From Bacillota bacterium (GTDB taxonomy: Bacteria; Bacillota; Clostridia; Lachnospirales; Cellulosilyticaceae): DNA of 64,000 bases. The notes under the pieces were generated by a model. It was not told the DNA's origin. It saw nothing but the letters and a program-made list of their open reading frames with translations, and did not search any database. The DNA is taken from contig JAEZJJ010000036.1 of assembly GCA_023436395.1 (NCBI GenBank), positions 87,465 to 151,464 on the forward strand, written 5' to 3'. The number at the start of each line of letters is the position of its first letter. Positions within the stretch are counted from its first letter, which is position 1. Below, one piece after another: positions 45,429 to 56,300 of this stretch. The position numbers were made by a program, and so were the translations under genes.

Positions 45429-47021
45429 TTACTCCAAAAATTGCTTTCGATATTGTAATGGTGTTCTTCCTTTTATTTTTACAAACTTATTAATAAAATA
45501 ATCCAAATTATTATAACCTACCATTTGCGCTATACTACAAACTTTTTCGTTAGTTCTAATAAGCAACTCACCGGCTCTCTCTATGCGATAATTGTTAAGA
45601 TAATCCTTAAAAGAAATACCATATTTCTTCTTAAAAATTTGTCCTAAGTAAGCACTATTAATATAGTATTTCTCTCCTAGAGATTTCAAACTCAAATTTT
45701 GCATATAATGTAGTTCTATTTCTTTATCAACTTCTTTTAATACGCTATTAGAGTTATCTTGTCTTAATTGTAATAGATATTTAGCAAAATCTTTAATAAA
45801 TATTTTAAAATGCTTAGCACTTCCCCTAATAGCAGATTCCTCAAATGCACATTGACTAATATACTGCATGACTTCTTCTTGGTCTACTTCTGGATCTAAT
45901 TCCTGAGCTAAATAGACTAACCTGCATAGCAAATAGTCAATAGTTATATTTATTATTTTAGGATCTATATTATGCTCATTAAAATTAAAGTATATTTTTT
46001 CTATACATTCATCTATTTTATCCACCTTATTTTCTTCTGTATAATGAATTAATTCATCTATATATTCTTTTTTTATGCCATACGCCTTACACTTTAACTT
46101 AGACATTTCATCATAATAAGCAACCTGTTTATCATTCTTGTAATTTTGAAATGATTTTGCAATAGTGGCAGACTTAAAAGAATCACTAATATTCTCAATA
46201 GATTCAGTATATTGGCCTATATAAACATTAAACTGGTAATGTTGCTTCGTTTTCATATACTCTGTTAAATTCTTAATATATTGCTTTTCGTCTATTCCCC
46301 TATCTATAGAAAAGCTTTTTGCATAAATAAAGCCAATCCCATAAATTTCATTTCTTTTATCTGTATCAAAAAATACATATTGATCATAAGGATGTACATA
46401 TGCCTTTAAAACTTCACTTAATTCTTTGACTACCTCTATTTTTTTATGTTTATCTAGTAATGCAAATTTTTCATCATTTCCACTAATTTCTATTCCTATG
46501 TATCTAAGCTTATTACAACAAGGCAATTTATTTTCTACATATAATATGTCATTTTTAGTATATATACCTGAACATAATGCATTTAAGTGACGCTCTAATA
46601 CAATATGTTCTGTATATATCTTGTTTTTTTGATTTTTAACTTCTTCATTAAAGGATTGTGCTAATTTTAACAAAATTTTAGTTAATTCCTCTTTTTGTAT
46701 AGGTTTTAAGATATAGTCTGTTACGTTGTATTGAATAGCTTGCTTTGCATAGGCAAATTCATAGTAACCACTTAAAATAATTACCTTAATTTTAGAGAAC
46801 TTACTATTTCTTATGTATTTTACAAACTCAATGCCATCCATTTCTGGCATTTTAATGTCCGTAATAACTAGTTGGTAATTCCCCTTCTCCAACAGTTCTA
46901 TTGCTTCTTTTCCATTTGTAGCTTCTCCCACAATATTAAATCCCATTTTTCCCCAATCAATCAATATTTTTAATCCCTCCCGGATAAATGGTTCATCATC
47001 AAGAATTAATACGTTAATCAT
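45429..47021 (-). CDS. yesN: YesN-type response regulator (receiver plus AraC HTH)
   Basis: 530 residues. Receiver domain ~1-120 with acidic DDE at 8-10, phospho-Asp in LVITDIKMPEMDG near 55, and Lys of DYILKPI near 106. A long middle region follows. The C-terminal AraC-type double helix-turn-helix covers ~430-530 (LSLKSLGEKYYINSAYLGQIF, CSIAQMVGYNNLDYFINKFVK). The start overlaps the sensor gene by 8 bp. Such pairs sense extracellular sugars and activate adjacent import and hydrolase genes. Confidence 0.92.
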   Translation of the reverse strand: MINVLILDDEPFIREGLKILIDWGKMGFNIVGEATNGKEAIELLEKGNYQLVITDIKMPEMDGIEFVKYIRNSKFSKIKVIILSGYYEFAYAKQAIQYNVTDYILKPIQKEELTKILLKLAQSFNEEVKNQKNKIYTEHIVLERHLNALCSGIYTKNDILYVENKLPCCNKLRYIGIEISGNDEKFALLDKHKKIEVVKELSEVLKAYVHPYDQYVFFDTDKRNEIYGIGFIYAKSFSIDRGIDEKQYIKNLTEYMKTKQHYQFNVYIGQYTESIENISDSFKSATIAKSFQNYKNDKQVAYYDEMSKLKCKAYGIKKEYIDELIHYTEENKVDKIDECIEKIYFNFNEHNIDPKIINITIDYLLCRLVYLAQELDPEVDQEEVMQYISQCAFEESAIRGSAKHFKIFIKDFAKYLLQLRQDNSNSVLKEVDKEIELHYMQNLSLKSLGEKYYINSAYLGQIFKKKYGISFKDYLNNYRIERAGELLIRTNEKVCSIAQMVGYNNLDYFINKFVKIKGRTPLQYRKQFLE

Positions 47022-48798
47022 CTTTATCCTCCCCCTTTATCTTTTCTAATGGAATTTTAATTATAATATCTGTACCTTGACTAACTTCACTATTAATCTC
47101 AAATAAAACTGAATTATCATAATATAAATTCATTCTTATGAGTGCATTAAGCATTCCTACATTTTTACATCCATTTAATCGATTGATATCTGGATTCTCT
47201 AATAGCTCTCTTAGATATTTAAGTTTTTCTTCGGGAATACCACTCCCAGAATCACTACTCTCTATAAATAAGTATTTTTCATCTTTAGTAATTGCAACAG
47301 AAACAACTCCTGATTCAGTTACTTCTTCCATGCCATGTATACATGCATTTTCAACAAAAGTTAAAATACATAATTTAGGAATCTTAATTTTTTCACATCC
47401 TTCCATGACATAAAAACTAAAAACTATTTTATCTCCAAATCTATATTTCTGTATATTTCCATACTGCTTTACAAATAAAATTTCTTCATCAATACAAATA
47501 TACTCATTCTTCCATGTTAAAGATTTTCTAAGAATCTGAGATAGTGCCGCTATAATGTCTGCTGTTTCATTCTCATTTTTTAATAAGCTTCTCATACGTA
47601 TACTTTCTAGTGTATTGAACATAAAATGAGGATTGACTTGGCTTTGCAGTGCTTTTAACTCTGCATCTTTTCTAGCTAATTCTAGTGCTTGTTTTTCAGT
47701 ATTTTTCTTAAAAACAACTTCTATCAATTCTTTTATTCTCATAGACATAACATTATAGCTCTTTATTAAGTTTCCAATTTCATCTCGTCCAACATTTCCA
47801 TCTATTACTTCAAATTCTTCTTGTTTAACCTTTTCAAAGCAAGACTCCATTAACTTTATTCTTTTAGTAAATGATTCGGATATAATACCAATAATTACTG
47901 TAGGTAATAATAAGTTTATCCATATTAGCCACCATACTCTTTTATTAGATGTACTTAAAATGTTTTGTATATCACCCTCATGAGGCATAAAATAGATTGT
48001 CCACTCATCAGATACAACTTTAAAGGTGTCTTGATACATATCCCTTTTTCGTTCTAACTCCGTAATTGACTTAAATGGCACTCTTCCATTTTCAGCATTT
48101 CTATTAGAAAACAAAATATACTCATTATTACATATGTAAATTTCACCATTAACTTTTTCATTTAATATCTCACTAAGCATGGCATTATATTGAAGGTCAA
48201 TCTTAACAAGTTTCTCCATTTTCCTCATTCCATAATAATTTAACTCTTTTATTATACTAATGGTCCTAGGTGTGCTTTGTATACCTAAGTACTTTTTCCC
48301 CTCATCATAGTAACTTACTAAACAAGTGTCCCTTCTGCTATGCACAAACCTCTTATACCATTCAGTTGAAGTAATTGAGTCCATTTTCATGATATTACCA
48401 CCATTAAGAATAGTTGAGTTATTAGCATATATAATAATTTGATTAATATATTGAGTATCATAATAATATCTTAGTACATTATTTTGGAGCATATTTCTAT
48501 AAGTATTAAAGTAATCCAAATCAGAAGTATAATCCTGTACTAAAAATTCATTTAATTCTTGGTCAGTACATAATCTATTGGTAACAGCAAGACATCCCCC
48601 TATTTTTACCTGAATATTGGTTTTTATTCGCCCCATCATATTCTGTATACTAATAGATTGTTGCTTCATTGCATTCTCCTTTATAGATGATAAAATCACA
48701 TAGTTAGTCATAATTACAGGAATTAAAACACAGAAGAAATAAATTATACTTAATTTATTTCTTATCTTGAAATCATTTACTATTTTAATAATTCTCAC
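47014..48798 (-). CDS. yesM: YesM-type membrane sensor histidine kinase
   Basis: 595 residues from a GTG at 48798 preceded by GAAGGAAGTG; an ATG at 48834 is less likely. Membrane segment ~12-32, extracellular sensor ~35-290, second membrane segment ~295-315, HAMP, then the His_kinase domain with the phosphoacceptor in ALQSQVNPHFMFNTLESIR near 395. The ATPase end has FVENACIHGM and DSGSGIPEEKL. Partner of the overlapping yesN. By context it senses xylan breakdown products, directly or through LplA. Confidence 0.92.
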   Translation of the reverse strand: MRIIKIVNDFKIRNKLSIIYFFCVLIPVIMTNYVILSSIKENAMKQQSISIQNMMGRIKTNIQVKIGGCLAVTNRLCTDQELNEFLVQDYTSDLDYFNTYRNMLQNNVLRYYYDTQYINQIIIYANNSTILNGGNIMKMDSITSTEWYKRFVHSRRDTCLVSYYDEGKKYLGIQSTPRTISIIKELNYYGMRKMEKLVKIDLQYNAMLSEILNEKVNGEIYICNNEYILFSNRNAENGRVPFKSITELERKRDMYQDTFKVVSDEWTIYFMPHEGDIQNILSTSNKRVWWLIWINLLLPTVIIGIISESFTKRIKLMESCFEKVKQEEFEVIDGNVGRDEIGNLIKSYNVMSMRIKELIEVVFKKNTEKQALELARKDAELKALQSQVNPHFMFNTLESIRMRSLLKNENETADIIAALSQILRKSLTWKNEYICIDEEILFVKQYGNIQKYRFGDKIVFSFYVMEGCEKIKIPKLCILTFVENACIHGMEEVTESGVVSVAITKDEKYLFIESSDSGSGIPEEKLKYLRELLENPDINRLNGCKNVGMLNALIRMNLYYDNSVLFEINSEVSQGTDIIIKIPLEKIKGEDKDD

Positions 48799-49101
48799 GA
48801 AACACTTCCTTCGCCATAAATTTTTACTATGCATTGTAAAACATAGCTAATTTATATGGATATTCTATAACTATAGCTAAATATACAAAATCTAATAATT
48901 TCAAGCATTTAGGATATATATAACTCTACTCTTAACTAATTGTCTTAAGTAATGCAATGTTACACCTTTCAACTTATACTTTACATTATATATTTAATAC
49001 TCATATTATTTATATAATTCTAAATATATTATAATATATTTTATATTTTTATTAATTTAAATTTTATTTTTTTAACTTAAACCTATTAATACTACAGTAA
49101 C
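48799..49101. other. AT-rich gap upstream of yesM
   Basis: About 300 bp, more than 75% A+T near 48980-49080. No ORF, repeat or RNA-like structure seen. It should contain the yesM promoter on the minus strand. Confidence 0.3.
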
Positions 49102-49138
49102 AAAGAAAAAAGGCAGTGCTTAGCTACCTTTTTTCTTT
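49102..49138 (-). terminator. Terminator of the isomerase-xylulokinase operon
   Basis: AAAGAAAAAAGG and CCTTTTTTCTTT form a 12-bp stem 32 bp after the xylB stop. Confidence 0.75.
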
Positions 49139-49169
49139 ATTGTCCTTTTAATATCTACTTACATTTATA

Positions 49170-50639
49170 CTAACCAAGTTCACTAAATAGTTCTTTAACT
49201 GTAGGATATATTTTCTTAAACTTATTGTATTTTGCATTATACTTAGCAACAAGTTCTTCTTCTGGCTCAATTGTATCAATTACTTCCACAACCTTATTAG
49301 TTGCTTCTTCTATAGATGTAAACTCACCACATGCAACAGCAGCAAGTAATGCCCCACCATATGCAGGACCTTCTTCTGTCTTAATTACATCTACTTTTAC
49401 ATTTAATACATTGGCAATGATTTTCTTCCAAAGAGGACTCTTTGCACCCCCACCACAAATTTTAGTGCGCTCTATTTGAATACCTAATGATTTTGCAATT
49501 TCAAAAGAATCACGAATAGCAAATGCAACCCCTTCTAAAACTGCTTGTGTCATATCTGCTCTTGAAGTATCCATAGTCATTCCAATAAAGGTTCCCCTTG
49601 CATCTGGATTGTTATGTGGAGAGCGTTCTCCCATCAAATAAGGTAAGAAGTAAACATTATTTTCCCCAAGCTTAACAATTTTCTCTTGTTCCTCCCCATA
49701 ATCTTTAGTACCAATAATGCCATCCATCCACCACTTATTACAAGATGCAGCACTTAGCATACCTCCCATTAAGTGATAATTTCCATCTGCATGGGCAAAA
49801 GCATGGAGGGCATTGTTCTCATCTACTCCAAATTTCTTACTAGAAATAAAAATAGTGCCTGATGTGCCAAGAGAAATATTACATCTTCCCTCTCCTACTG
49901 TACCTGTTCCTATAGCTGCAGCTGCATTATCTCCTGCTCCTGCTATAATCTTACAGCTACTATTAAGACCTAATTCTTGTGCAACTTCTTTTTTTAATGT
50001 CCCTACAATTTCATAACTTTCATAGAGCTTTGGCAACTGTTCTTCCGTTATATTGCAAATCTCAAGCATTTCCTTTGACCAACATTTATGTTCTACATCC
50101 ATCAATACCATACCAGAAGCATCTGATACATCTGTTGAATGTACGCCTGAAAGCTTATAGGCAATATAATCTTTGGGTAACATAATTTTATTGATTCTAT
50201 TAAAATAATCAGGTTCATTTTTCTTTACCCACAAAATCTTTGGAGCTGTAAATCCTGCAAACGCAATATTTCCCGTATACTTTGATAGATTTTCTTTTCC
50301 TATCACTGTATTCAAATACTCTGTTTCTTTAGTTGTACGCCCATCATTCCATAAAATTGCTGGTCTAATCACTTCATCATTTTCATCTAAAATAACAAGC
50401 CCATGCATTTGCCCACCAAAGCTAATTCCTGCCACTTTGCTCTTATCACATTCACTTGTTAATTCTTTAATACCTGCCACAGTTTCTTGCCACCAATCCT
50501 CTGGCTTTTGCTCTGACCACCCTGGATTGGGGAAGTATAAAGGATATTCTCTAGTAACAGTTTTTTGAATTTTTCCCTCTCCATCCATAAGTAAAAGTTT
50601 TACAGAAGATGTTCCTAAATCTATACCAATATATAGCAT
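49170..50639 (-). CDS. xylB: Xylulokinase
   Basis: 489 residues, usual size. FGGY-kinase signatures: IGIDLGTSSVKLLLMD at the start, GISFGGQMHGLVILD near 72 (xylulose-binding MHG, diagnostic for XylB), DASGMVLMDV near 170, GAGDNAAAAIGTG near 237, and KICGGGAKSPLWKKI near 395. It phosphorylates D-xylulose with ATP. It is the last gene of a three-gene operon with the FucI-like isomerase and a DUF4867 protein. AAGGAGGATAACAT precedes the ATG. Confidence 0.94.
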   Translation of the reverse strand: MLYIGIDLGTSSVKLLLMDGEGKIQKTVTREYPLYFPNPGWSEQKPEDWWQETVAGIKELTSECDKSKVAGISFGGQMHGLVILDENDEVIRPAILWNDGRTTKETEYLNTVIGKENLSKYTGNIAFAGFTAPKILWVKKNEPDYFNRINKIMLPKDYIAYKLSGVHSTDVSDASGMVLMDVEHKCWSKEMLEICNITEEQLPKLYESYEIVGTLKKEVAQELGLNSSCKIIAGAGDNAAAAIGTGTVGEGRCNISLGTSGTIFISSKKFGVDENNALHAFAHADGNYHLMGGMLSAASCNKWWMDGIIGTKDYGEEQEKIVKLGENNVYFLPYLMGERSPHNNPDARGTFIGMTMDTSRADMTQAVLEGVAFAIRDSFEIAKSLGIQIERTKICGGGAKSPLWKKIIANVLNVKVDVIKTEEGPAYGGALLAAVACGEFTSIEEATNKVVEVIDTIEPEEELVAKYNAKYNKFKKIYPTVKELFSELG

Positions 50640-50666
50640 ATGTTATCCTCCTTAAAAATATAAAAA

Positions 50667-52136
50667 TTATGCAAAAGGATTTTCTGTTGGATATCTTACA
50701 CCTTTAGGTTGGTTATATCCAATTTCATCTACATCTACTCCAATGTATTTGAATACCTCGTATAATGTTTTTCCAAAGTTACCAAATGCAACTGCTCCAT
50801 GATGAGGATAATTCTTTTCAATTAATACGTGACGATAGAATCTTCCCATTTCTGGAATAGCAAATACCCCAATTGAACCAAATGAACGTGTTGCAACAGG
50901 TAACACTTCACCTTCTGCAATGTAAGCTCTAAGTTTAGCATCTGATGTACTTTGAAGTCTAAAGAATGTAATATTCCCTGGTGCAATATCCCCTTCTAGT
51001 GTCCCCTGTGTCACTTCTTCTGGAAGTGCTCTTGCCATAATCATTTGATATTTCATAGAACAAAAAGATAATTTCTTAGCTGGTGTATTACCACAGTGGA
51101 ATCCCATAAAAGTATCTTTTAGTGTGTAATCAAACTTACCTTTAATATCTTCTTCATACATATCAGAAGGTACTGAATTGTTAATATCAAGTAAGGTAAC
51201 AGCATCTTCACTAATAACTGTTCCAATAAATTCACTAAGTGCACCATAAATATCTACTTCGCAAGATACAGGAATACCCATATCTGTTAAACGGCTATTC
51301 ACATAGCATGGTACAAATCCAAATTGAGTTTGGAATGCAGGCCAGCATTTTCCTGCAATTGCTACATATTCCCTTGAACCTTTATGTGCTTCGATCCAAT
51401 CTAATAAAGTTAATTCATATTGAGCTAATTTAGGAAGAATTTCTGGTTTTAAATTACCTTGGCCAAGTTCTTGTTCCATGCTCTTTATAACGTCACCAAT
51501 ACGAGGATCTCCTGCATGGTTTTTGAAAGCTTCAAATAAATCAAGTTCTGAGTTTTCTTCAATTTCAACACCTAAGTTATAAAGTTGTTTAATAGGTGCA
51601 TTACATGCTAAGAAATCTTGTGGCCTAGGACCAAAAGAAATAATTTTTAAGTTATTAAGGCCAATAATAGCACGGGCAATTGGTATGAATTCTGCAATCA
51701 TCTTAGCTACTTCATTAGCAGTTCCTACTGGATATTCAGGTATGTATGCTTTTAGGTTACGAAGTTTTAAGTTGTAGCTTGCATTAAGCATACCACAATA
51801 TGCATCTCCACGTCCTTGTACTAGATTATTACCATGTTCTTCAGCCGCTGCAACATACATAACAGGTCCATCAAAATATTTAGCAATTAATGTTTCTGCT
51901 GTTTCTGGTCCAAAGTTTCCAAGGTAAACAACTAAGCTGTTACATCCAGCCGTTTTAACATCAGCCAGTGCTTTTTGCATATGTACTTCACTTTCAACAA
52001 CCGTTTGACATTCATAAATGTCCCCTTTATAAGCTGCTACTACAGCTTTTCTTCTGCTCTCAGATAAAGACATTGGAAAACAATCTCTACTTACTGCGAT
52101 AATTCCTAATTTTACTTGTGGTAAATTGTTCATCAT
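50667..52136 (-). CDS. FucI/AraA-superfamily sugar isomerase
   Basis: 489 residues, shorter than FucI (~590). It is fucose-isomerase-like: VKLGIIAVSRDCFPMSLSESR at the start, LVVYLGNFGPETAETLIAKYFDGP near 82, and a C-terminal block with GFHCGNTPAKKL containing a likely metal His. It converts an aldose to a ketose with Mn2+. The neighbours are xylulokinase and DUF4867. No xylA or araA is in the window, so this enzyme may supply the ketopentose for XylB, for example from L-arabinose, D-arabinose or D-xylose. Substrate is inference. GGAGGGATGCAGAA precedes the start. Confidence 0.8.
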   Translation of the reverse strand: MMNNLPQVKLGIIAVSRDCFPMSLSESRRKAVVAAYKGDIYECQTVVESEVHMQKALADVKTAGCNSLVVYLGNFGPETAETLIAKYFDGPVMYVAAAEEHGNNLVQGRGDAYCGMLNASYNLKLRNLKAYIPEYPVGTANEVAKMIAEFIPIARAIIGLNNLKIISFGPRPQDFLACNAPIKQLYNLGVEIEENSELDLFEAFKNHAGDPRIGDVIKSMEQELGQGNLKPEILPKLAQYELTLLDWIEAHKGSREYVAIAGKCWPAFQTQFGFVPCYVNSRLTDMGIPVSCEVDIYGALSEFIGTVISEDAVTLLDINNSVPSDMYEEDIKGKFDYTLKDTFMGFHCGNTPAKKLSFCSMKYQMIMARALPEEVTQGTLEGDIAPGNITFFRLQSTSDAKLRAYIAEGEVLPVATRSFGSIGVFAIPEMGRFYRHVLIEKNYPHHGAVAFGNFGKTLYEVFKYIGVDVDEIGYNQPKGVRYPTENPFA

Positions 52137-52214
52137 TTCTGCATCCCTCCTGTATTTTTAATTATCTTTTAAAAGTATTTTAAAAAGTTGCCAAATGTTA
52201 ATCATTGGGCAGTT

Positions 52215-52832
52215 TTATAATGTTATATTCGCACCTTTTAATCCAACAAATGCTCCCTCAGCTTCTAATCCTGATTCCGCATGTGCAATAAGCCATTTAT
52301 TACGTGCAAACAATAAGCGATCCTCTATAATCATATCTTGCTTTTCAATGGTTGTATTTGTACCTTTAGGTAATACTACAATACACTTAAAGCCAGTTTC
52401 ATCAACATGACAAGGTGCATAATGAAGTGTAGTCCCATAAACTTCTACAACTGTACCTGCTGGCACAAAAAAAGCTTCAGCTAAACTTGTATCATATGTA
52501 TAGTCCTCTTTAATATCTTGTTCACTACCTAAAATTAACACTAAATCTGTAACTGCAATATTTACTTCTGAATCCCTATGATATTCAAATGCATTAAGTA
52601 CTTTGTTATGTCCATTACAGTACCCTACCTGAATAGGCATCCCTCCATATAAACTATTTGCAAGAACCTTTGTTGATTCACATATTTCTAAGGTTTCCTC
52701 AGAAGCTTTATACTCTACTGCTGTTGGTATCTGTATAAAATCCATTGCCATCATTAAATCATTACATTTAAAATCATTAATTACTTTTCCATATTTCTTA
52801 AAAGCTTGATCACTGACATTTTTAATTTTCAT
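52215..52832 (-). CDS. DUF4867 family protein
   Basis: 205 residues, cytosolic. It looks like a cupin-type beta barrel (TYDTSLAEAFFVPAGTVVEVYGTTLHYAPCH near 125-150 with two His). DUF4867 proteins recur next to FucI-like isomerases and sugar kinases, so a role in the same sugar pathway, such as epimerase or mutarotase-like, is plausible but unproven. First gene of the operon; GTAGGAGGGGAAT precedes the ATG. Confidence 0.8.
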   Translation of the reverse strand: MKIKNVSDQAFKKYGKVINDFKCNDLMMAMDFIQIPTAVEYKASEETLEICESTKVLANSLYGGMPIQVGYCNGHNKVLNAFEYHRDSEVNIAVTDLVLILGSEQDIKEDYTYDTSLAEAFFVPAGTVVEVYGTTLHYAPCHVDETGFKCIVVLPKGTNTTIEKQDMIIEDRLLFARNKWLIAHAESGLEAEGAFVGLKGANITL

Positions 52833-52989
52833 ATTCCCCTCCTACCTTTATTACTTTAGTCTTTCAACTATAATTTATATATATCATTTATAACACATAA
52901 ATTCAATATAATTTATATTTTTTATAGTATTATTTTTTTAAACTCTTTTAAAAATTATACTTAATAACTTTAATAAAATTACCATTAGC

Positions 52990-53260
52990 ATCAAGCTTAC
53001 CACCCAATTTGGAAATGTAATGTCATCTTTAGGTATTGTTTTAATGGCACAGCATGTTCAAAAGTGTTTAATTTACTAGCATCGATAGCAACAAGTGTCA
53101 AAAGAAGTTGCTTTTTTGAATAGCCTTTAAGACCTCTTCTTGAAAAAATCAGGATACATTTTTAGAAAAAATGTAAAATCAATAAAAAATAAGATAGTTT
53201 CAAGCTTAGTAAGGGGTATTAATTCATAAAATTCCTCTAAAGTAATTAAAGATTTTTGTC
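52990..53260 (-). pseudogene. Transposase N-terminal remnant
   Basis: Two frames of the minus strand, joined by one frameshift, read LEEFYELIPLTKLETILFF ... MYPDFFKKR and then GLKGYSKKQLLLTLVAIDAS. This is the usual start of DDE transposases that have a helical N-terminal domain with the R-K-G-Y motif. No catalytic part is left. It lies just upstream of the GH10 promoter. The rest of 52833-53330 has no gene. Confidence 0.55.
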
Positions 53261-53330
53261 GATATATTAAGAATTATAAGATTTTTTCTGTTATCAACTA
53301 GTATTATAAAATAAAATAAGGAGAATGAAT

Positions 53331-56300
53331 ATGAGTCTATTAAAAAAACGAATCGCATCTCTTGTAACTTCTACTTTACTTGTTAGTTCTACGCTGAGCA
53401 TTACACCTTGTGTATTTGCCACTGCTAATTCCTCTATAAAGACTTACGACTTTAACGACAACACAACCAATGGTTGGGTAAGTAGAGGAGATCATGTAAC
53501 TGCTAGCACAACTGCTTCTAGCCTTAAAATTACAGAAAATAATTACTGTCTGGAGGTTACTGGTAGAACTGCTACCTGGCATGGGGTAGGGCAAGAATTA
53601 AATTCTATACTTCAAACTGGAGAAACGTATCAGTTTAGTGCTTATGTAAAATATGATGAGGGGGATGCTGAAGAAGATATTACATTAACACTTCAAGCAG
53701 ATACTGACACTAATATTAATATTGCAACGTGCACGGCTACGAAAGGTGAGTGGACGGAATTAAAAGGTGAGGTAACTATTCCACTAAATGCTGAAATGGC
53801 ATTTGTTTATTTTGAATCAACTAATCCAACACTTGACTTCTATGTAGATGATTTTTCAATTGCTGGTGTATTTAAAAGTTCAGATTCAGAAAGTAATAAT
53901 GAGTCTATTTCATGGACCTTTGAAGATGGTCTAGATGGATGGGGAGACCGTGGAAGTAAGGCTGAACTTACACCTTCTGATCGTGAAGGTAGCAGTCAAG
54001 GTATTTGGGTTACAGGACGTACCGAGGATTGGCAAGGTACTCAGATTGATATTACGGATAAACTACTTGCAGGTAGAACATATAGCTTTGATGCTTGGGT
54101 AAAATATACTACAAGTGAAAAAGAACTTGAGAAATTTGTATTAACCTTACAAGTTGAATCACCAAGTGGTACAGACTATGTGGGGATTAATGATAAAGAT
54201 ATCCCTGCTAATGAATGGGCACAATTAGTGGGTACTTATAAAGTACCAGATGACTTTACTTCTGCTATTCTTTATATACAAACATCAGAATCGACTATTG
54301 ACTTCATGGTAGATGACGCTTCAATGACACTTGTTGAAGCACCTGTAAAAGATGATATTGAAATCCAAAAAGATATTCCTTCATTAAAAGATGTTTATAA
54401 GGATTACTTTAAAATGGGTGTGGCAGTTGCTTCTGATTACTTAAAGAATCCTCTTGAACAAGAACTTGTAGCTAAGCACTTTAATAGTATTACATGTGAA
54501 AATGCCATGAAACCAGATTCAATGTTAGACTATGAGGCTACTATTGCATATATGAATGAAACTGGTGATATGACACACCCACAAGTTCGTCTTACAGCTG
54601 ATGCAAGAGCTATTTTAGATTTCGCTAAAGAGCATAATATACCTATGAGAGGCCATGTTCTCGTATGGCATACTCAATCACCAACTTGGATGTTTACAGA
54701 AAATTATTCTCAGTCTTTAGATCCAGATACAAAACTTGTTTCTAAAGAAATAATGACAGAGAGATTACATAATTATGTTGATGCCGTTTTCAAACTTCTT
54801 AGCGAAGAATATCCTGATGTAGATTTCTATGCTTTCGACGTTGTTAATGAAGCCATTAACCCAAATAATCCAGATGGTATGCGTGATAAAGCTAACGCTG
54901 CTACTGGTAATGGTCAAGCAACTGCTGTAGGTGAGAATGAACCTTCTTTATGGATGGCTACAATAGGTCCTGACTATATTAAAGAAGCATTTAAAGCAGC
55001 TAGATTTGCAACTCAAAAGTATGGTTTTGAAGATACAAAACTTGCTTACAACGATTACAATGAAACTAGTCCAGTTAAATCACAATTTATCTATGATATT
55101 TGTAAACCTCTTTTTGAAGACGGCTTATTAGATGTTATTGGTATGCAAGGTCACTATGGCATAACTTCTCCAACTCCTGAGCAGTTCGAAACAGCACTTC
55201 GTAAATATGGTTCTATTGAAAAAGATGGTAAAAAGATTGAAGTTCAAATTACAGAATTAGATATATCTCAAAATGATACTTCAGAAGATGGATTAAATAA
55301 GGAAGCTTACCGTTATAAAGAGTTATTTGATGTTATGAAAAAAGTAGTGGGTGATGGTTCTGTAAATCTTACATCTTGTACTGTATGGGGAGTAAAAGAT
55401 GATGAATCTTGGATAGTAGGGGCACCTCTTTTATTCGATGAATACTATCAAGCAAAACCAGCATACTGGGCAATTGTAGATGCTAGTAAACTTCCAGTAT
55501 TAGCGCAAGAAGTAAAAGCTTATAGTGTAGAAAATGGTAATTACACCAAAGCCTTTACTATGCAAAAAGGTACTTCATTAAGCTCATCAACCACTGGAGA
55601 AATTGCAACATTCAAAGTAGCATGGGATAGCAATAATATCTACGTTAACGTTATTCCTACTGCCAAAGGAAGTACAGGAACTGTTAAAATATTTGTTGGT
55701 GACAAAATACAAACTGCTAGTTTATCAGATAATACCGTTGTTACTGTTCCATTAGATAAAGTTATTGCTAACAATGATGTACTTGGTTTTGATATTTTAG
55801 TAGAATCTAATGGCAATTCCATAATCTGGAATGACTCATCTTACAATAGTTCTGCAAATCCAAATAACTTTGGTAAACTCATGATTACTAACGCACCAAA
55901 ATATGCAAAAGCACAAAATGGTACGCCTGTCATCGATGGTAAAATAGATGATAAATGGTCTACAGCAGAAGTTATCAATGTTGATACTTTCTCTGAAGGA
56001 AGTAATGGTGCTACTGCTACAGCTAGAACACTTTGGGATAAAGATAATGTTTATGTCTTAGTTGAAGTAAAAGATGCTTTATTAAGTAAAGCAAGTGCTG
56101 ATACTTATCACCAAGACTCTGTTGAAATCTTTATAGATGAAGATAATGCAAAATCTGCAGCTTATGAATTAGGAGATGTTCACTATTGTGTTAATTTTGA
56201 TAATGAACGTTCTATTAATGGTGTAGCTGACTCAGATAGCTTTATTACTGCAACTTCAGTAACTGAAGATGGATATATTGTAGAAGTTGCACTTCCAGCA

